The notes under the pieces are model-generated. The model did not search any database. It was not told the DNA's origin and saw nothing but the letters and a program-made list of their open reading frames with translations. Source: Solicola gregarius (GTDB lineage Bacteria; Actinomycetota; Actinomycetes; Propionibacteriales; Nocardioidaceae). Taken from it: DNA of 64,000 nt. The position numbers and the translations under genes were made by a program. The stretch is taken from contig NZ_CP094970.1 in the NCBI RefSeq assembly GCF_025790165.1, positions 4,154,001 to 4,218,000 of the forward strand. Reading direction: 5' to 3'. Shown piece by piece: positions 61,064 to 64,000 of this stretch (position 1 is the stretch's first letter; every line of letters begins with the position of its first letter).

Positions 61064-61795
61064 TCAGCGGTTGGGTACGCCCGTTGCCATCGCGATCGCG
61101 GCCTGCAGGAGGTACTCGCGTACGACGTCGAAGGACACCGACTGCACCTCCGGGAGCCCCGGGCTCGCCTCGCTCACGACCAGCCGCAGGCGGGCGAGCT
61201 GGAGTCCACCCAGCGCCTGTGTGTACAGCACGTTCGCCAGCAGCTGTGGGTCGTCGACGCGGAAGTTCCCGCTCGTCGAACCGGCGTCCAGGACATCCAC
61301 CAGGCATTGCAGCGCGCCGCTGATGGCGCGGCCCAGGCGGAACATCGCACCCTCGGCGACGTCGTTCATCAGTTCGGTGCCCGGCGTGCGTAGCAAGGTG
61401 AGCGCGCAGTCGACGAACGCGGGGTACTCCTCGCCGTAGTCGAGGAATGCCCCGCAGATCAGCCGCAATCGCTCCGGAGGCTCCAGCGTCTCGTCGTCGG
61501 CCGAGCGCATCCGCGTCTGGATCTCGTCCAGGTACGCGACGAGGGTGAGAGCGAACAGCTCTTCCTTGCCGGTGAAATGGCGATAGATGATGGCGCGGTT
61601 GATGCCGACGGCGCGAGCGATGTCTTCGATCTGCGCGTCACGTACGCCGGCCGCGTCGAACAGCGACCTGGTGGCGCGGAGTATCTCGTCGGCGCGCTGC
61701 CGGCGTCGTTGTGCCGTCGCACTCATCGGTGCCGTCGACTTGGGCCTCGACCCGCGTGGCTGCGGCTCGGAGGCCGGTCGGGTCGTCGCATCCAT
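61064..61795 (-). CDS. TetR-family transcriptional regulator
   Basis: A 243-residue repressor. The helix-turn-helix is ADEILRATRSLFDAAGVRDAQIEDIARAVGINRAIIYRHFTGKEELFALTL, at about residues 34-84, after a proline/serine-rich N-terminal extension. The C-terminal ligand domain includes LRLICGAFLDYGEEYPAFVDCALTLL. ATG 61795 was chosen because GGATGAGG precedes it; ATG 61804 is an alternative. It lies upstream of the sulfatase, with the AT-rich palindrome in between, and probably controls it. Confidence 0.9.
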   Translation of the reverse strand: MDATTRPASEPQPRGSRPKSTAPMSATAQRRRQRADEILRATRSLFDAAGVRDAQIEDIARAVGINRAIIYRHFTGKEELFALTLVAYLDEIQTRMRSADDETLEPPERLRLICGAFLDYGEEYPAFVDCALTLLRTPGTELMNDVAEGAMFRLGRAISGALQCLVDVLDAGSTSGNFRVDDPQLLANVLYTQALGGLQLARLRLVVSEASPGLPEVQSVSFDVVREYLLQAAIAMATGVPNR

Positions 61796-61846
61796 CTGCC
61801 TCATCCTACGACAGGGTGAACACTCGTTTGCACTCGATGCTCGGGA

Positions 61847-62824
61847 ATGTCGCGGCGTTCTACGATTCACCGTGTGGAGGTGTCGACGTTCGCGGGCGCA
61901 ACGCGTACTTGGGTCGCCGGCCGTCCGGTTCCGGTCGGCCCGATCCTGTCGAGCCTTCGACGTGGGTCCGGCGACCCGACGTACGCGCTGCACGACGGGC
62001 ACATCTGGCGTGCGATGCGAACCCCGATCGGGCCGGCCACGCTCGTACTGCCCGCGTCGGCACCGGGCGGTCGCGTTGCCGCGCAGGCCTGGGGCCCGGG
62101 CGCCGGTTGGGCGCTCGACCGAGTGCCGAGAATGCTCGGCGACGCCGATGACGTGGACGGATTCGCGCCGCGCCACGACGTTTTGGCCGATGCCTGGCGA
62201 CGTTTCGAGTTCGTCCGGGTGCCCGCTACCGGCCTGGTGTTCGAGGCCCTGCTGCCCGCCATCCTGGAGCAGAAGGTGACCGGTCACGAGGCGTGGTACG
62301 CCTGGCGACGCCTCGTCCGCGAGCACGGCGAACCCGCGCCCGGACCCGGCGAGAGTCTTCGGCTCGCGGTCCCGCCGGCGGCCGAGACCGTACGTCGGAT
62401 TCCGTCCTGGACCTGGCGACAGCTGTGCGTCGACCACGCGCGCTCCCGCGCGATCGTCACCGTGGCGCAGCGGGCCGACGCACTCGAGCGAACGCTCGAC
62501 GCATCGGCGGACGCCGCTGAGACCGCCCTTCGGTCGCTGCCCGGCATCGGCGTGTGGACGGCCGCCGAGGTACGCCAGCGGGCACACGGAGATCGCGATG
62601 CCGTGAGCTTCGGCGACTACCACCTCAGCGCGCGTGTCGGCACGGTGCTCACCGGCCGCCCGGTCGACGACGCGACCATGGCGGAGGTGCTCGAGGCGTA
62701 CCGCCCGCACCGCTACCGGGTGCAGCGGCTGGTGGAGCTGGCCGGACCGATGCCGCAGCGGAGACACCCGAGAATGCCGCCGCGCCGGCATCTACCAACT
62801 CCCGGCTCACCCGGCGGTCGATGA
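61847..62824 (+). CDS. AlkA-like DNA-3-methyladenine glycosylase (HhH-GPD)
   Basis: A 325-residue protein with the helix-hairpin-helix LRSLPGIGVWTAAEVRQRA near residue 225 and a catalytic aspartate in FGDYHLSARVG about 20 residues later, as in HhH-GPD base-excision glycosylases. VFEALLPAILEQKVTGHEAW matches the family's ILxQQVS region. The N-terminal ~100 residues are the divergent domain seen in actinobacterial members. Start 61847 has little Shine-Dalgarno; GTG 61874 is possible. It is divergent from the TetR gene and overlaps the next convergent gene by 18 bp. Confidence 0.83.
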   Translation: MSRRSTIHRVEVSTFAGATRTWVAGRPVPVGPILSSLRRGSGDPTYALHDGHIWRAMRTPIGPATLVLPASAPGGRVAAQAWGPGAGWALDRVPRMLGDADDVDGFAPRHDVLADAWRRFEFVRVPATGLVFEALLPAILEQKVTGHEAWYAWRRLVREHGEPAPGPGESLRLAVPPAAETVRRIPSWTWRQLCVDHARSRAIVTVAQRADALERTLDASADAAETALRSLPGIGVWTAAEVRQRAHGDRDAVSFGDYHLSARVGTVLTGRPVDDATMAEVLEAYRPHRYRVQRLVELAGPMPQRRHPRMPPRRHLPTPGSPGGR

Positions 62825-63460
62825 CGGACGCGGCCACGCCGGCCGGTCGAGCCGTAGCCATCCGCGCCGCGGAACGTCGTCTCCGCAGGTGATCGGCACG
62901 TTGCCGGCCATTCCGCACGGCGCAGTCGAGCGATTCTCGTACCGCGACACGACGAAGTAGCGCCGGGCGCCGATCAGCCGGCGGGGCCCGCGCACGCGTA
63001 CGGCGCGCCGGCCGACACGACGCACGTCGAGCCGGGCGATGCGCTTGCGCGTCGCATTGCTGATCAGATCGGCGCGCAGCCACCCGTCGCGGGCGTAGAC
63101 GGTGATGTTGCGCGACGCGCCGGGCTCCGCCTCGGTGCCGAGTTCGAGCGTGATGTTGCGGTGCCGCCGCTGCAGGTCGGCGGTGCGGAACGGCTCGTAC
63201 GTGCGCACCGTGTACGTCAGGTCGACACGGTGTCTGTCTCGGACGGCGATCCGGTGCGTGACGCTCGCAATGTCGAGCGGGCCGCGTGTGTCGTCCGGGT
63301 CCGACGTGGTCGACCGGGTGACCCGGTCGGGTGCAGCGCCGGGCGCTGCGGGTGCGGGAGCGCCGAGGAGCAACGGGGCGGCGAGCGCGCCGGCGAATGC
63401 CACCGCTGTACGCCGGCGGGTTGGTGAGGCGGAGGGGAGACGAGCTGGGCGATGGGGCAC
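62807..63460 (-). CDS. Secreted protein of unknown function
   Basis: A 217-residue protein with a signal peptide (RRRTAVAFAGALAAPLLLGAPAPAAPG) and a mature domain of beta-type sequence: VTHRIAVRDRHRVDLTYTVRTYEPFRT, ITVYARDGWLRADLISNATRKRIARLDV. Two cysteines (TAPCGMAG and VPITCGDD) may form a disulphide. I do not recognise the family. GTG 63460 follows AAAGGCG. Its 3' end overlaps the glycosylase gene by 18 bp on the other strand. Confidence 0.65.
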   Translation of the reverse strand: MPHRPARLPSASPTRRRTAVAFAGALAAPLLLGAPAPAAPGAAPDRVTRSTTSDPDDTRGPLDIASVTHRIAVRDRHRVDLTYTVRTYEPFRTADLQRRHRNITLELGTEAEPGASRNITVYARDGWLRADLISNATRKRIARLDVRRVGRRAVRVRGPRRLIGARRYFVVSRYENRSTAPCGMAGNVPITCGDDVPRRGWLRLDRPAWPRPSSTAG

Positions 63461-63631
63461 GGTGCGCCTTTCGTTCGGTTGGCTTTCGCAGACAGCGTGC
63501 AGCGGCGCGCCGAAACCGTGCGAGGATGCGTCCCGGATCTGTGGACAAACCGTGCGTTGTGGACGGAACCGGGACGGAAGCGCGTACGTCCAAGCGGAAC
63601 CCGAGGGACAAGACGACCAGGAGGTGCGGAC

Positions 63632-64000
63632 ATGAGGACGCTCACCGAGGTGCGGCGAACCGCTCGCAAGGCCCTGCTCGCCGGCGCCGCGGCGGCCGCG
63701 ATGGTTGCCACGGCACTCGTCGTCGGGCTCACGACTCCGGCGTACGCCTGTAGCTGCGTGCAGATCGATCTGCAGACCCAAGCCAAGCAGGGCGACGCGG
63801 TCTTCGTGGGTACGCCCGTCGACGTCACCGAGAGCGGCAACAGCGCCGTCTACGAGGTGCGGGTGAGCGACGTCTACGCGGGCACGGCAGATCCGACGAC
63901 GACGGTGCGGACGGCCGCGGATGGCGCCTCCTGCGGGGTCGACCTGAAGCTCGACCGGCAGTACATGTTCGTCGGAGACCAGAAGCAGCCGCACGGTGAG
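63632..64000 (+). CDS. Secreted NTR/TIMP-like protein (cut by right edge)
   Basis: The visible 123 residues start with a signal peptide ending TTPAYA, then a mature N-terminus CSCVQ. A signal peptide cleaved directly before CSC is typical of TIMP/netrin-like (NTR) domains, where the N-terminal cysteine pair is disulphide-bonded. The body (AVFVGTPVDVTESGNSAVYEVRVSDVYAG) and a later DGASCGV fit this beta-barrel fold. AGGAGG precedes the ATG. The rest, often a C-terminal membrane helix in actinobacteria, lies beyond the window. Confidence 0.72.
   Translation, partial: MRTLTEVRRTARKALLAGAAAAAMVATALVVGLTTPAYACSCVQIDLQTQAKQGDAVFVGTPVDVTESGNSAVYEVRVSDVYAGTADPTTTVRTAADGASCGVDLKLDRQYMFVGDQKQPHGE

Overview
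This is a 64 kb chromosomal window from a high-GC Gram-positive actinobacterium. The gene order aroC-aroK-aroB-pepP-efp-nusB ... bldD-pyrR-pyrB-pyrC-carA-carB-pyrD-pyrF is the block also found in Streptomyces. A BldD homologue, a FabG4/HtdX/FadA2-like lipid locus and GC-rich codon use agree with this. My best guess is Propionibacteriales (Nocardioidaceae-like), but nothing here fixes the genus. I saw no rRNA, tRNA, CRISPR array, transposase or phage gene.

Layout. (a) 1-6.5 kb: accessory. An AAA-type LuxR regulator cut by the left edge, a secreted RTX-like protein, a zinc-finger/FAD monooxygenase, and two FAD-linked BBE-type oxidases, one cytosolic and one Tat-exported. (b) 6.5-12.3 kb: a truncated-type A24 prepilin peptidase, then shikimate genes aroC, aroK and aroB, a proline-type aminopeptidase, efp and nusB. 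(c) 12.4-16.1 kb: a complete osmoprotectant ABC importer (permease, ATPase, permease, lipoprotein), closed by a perfect 18-bp-stem terminator facing bldD. (d) 16.1-27.1 kb: bldD and, divergently, the complete de novo UMP operon pyrR-B-C-carA-carB-pyrK-pyrD-pyrF except pyrE, with a PyrR-type leader. (e) 27.2-33.1 kb: RidA, aconitase behind a palindromic operator, a TauE/SafE permease, and a tandem pair of DUF1707 membrane proteins. (f) 33.3-39.0 kb: a 1187-residue GT2 plus glycerophosphotransferase and two tandem sulfotransferase-like proteins, probably cell-surface polymer synthesis. (g) 39.2-47.5 kb: a xylose regulon. xylFGH plus a ROK regulator run rightward and xylB-xylA plus a second ROK regulator run leftward. 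xylA carries a one-base frameshift. (h) 47.6-55.3 kb: housekeeping and redox genes (flavin reductase-like, glutathionyl-hydroquinone-reductase-like, HIT, AlkZ-like, NTF2-like, dxs, PAC2, tesB). (i) 55.3-59.1 kb: fatty-acid genes maoC and fabG4 divergent from fadA2. (j) 59.2-64 kb: secreted sulfatase, TetR regulator, AlkA-like glycosylase, and two secreted proteins of unknown function, the last cut by the right edge.

The most unusual non-coding feature is a set of long GC-rich inverted repeats in intergenic gaps. Three (7263-7321, 8571-8627, 25140-25198) share arm sequence and lie just upstream of aroC, aroK and pyrD. Two others (4923-5023, with 42-nt arms; 47560-47644, with a 27-bp perfect stem) are unrelated to those three but similarly strong. 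None has a U-tract, and most lie between co-directional genes or in a divergent gap, so ordinary termination does not explain them.

All functional calls come from reading translations and motifs by eye. No database search was run.
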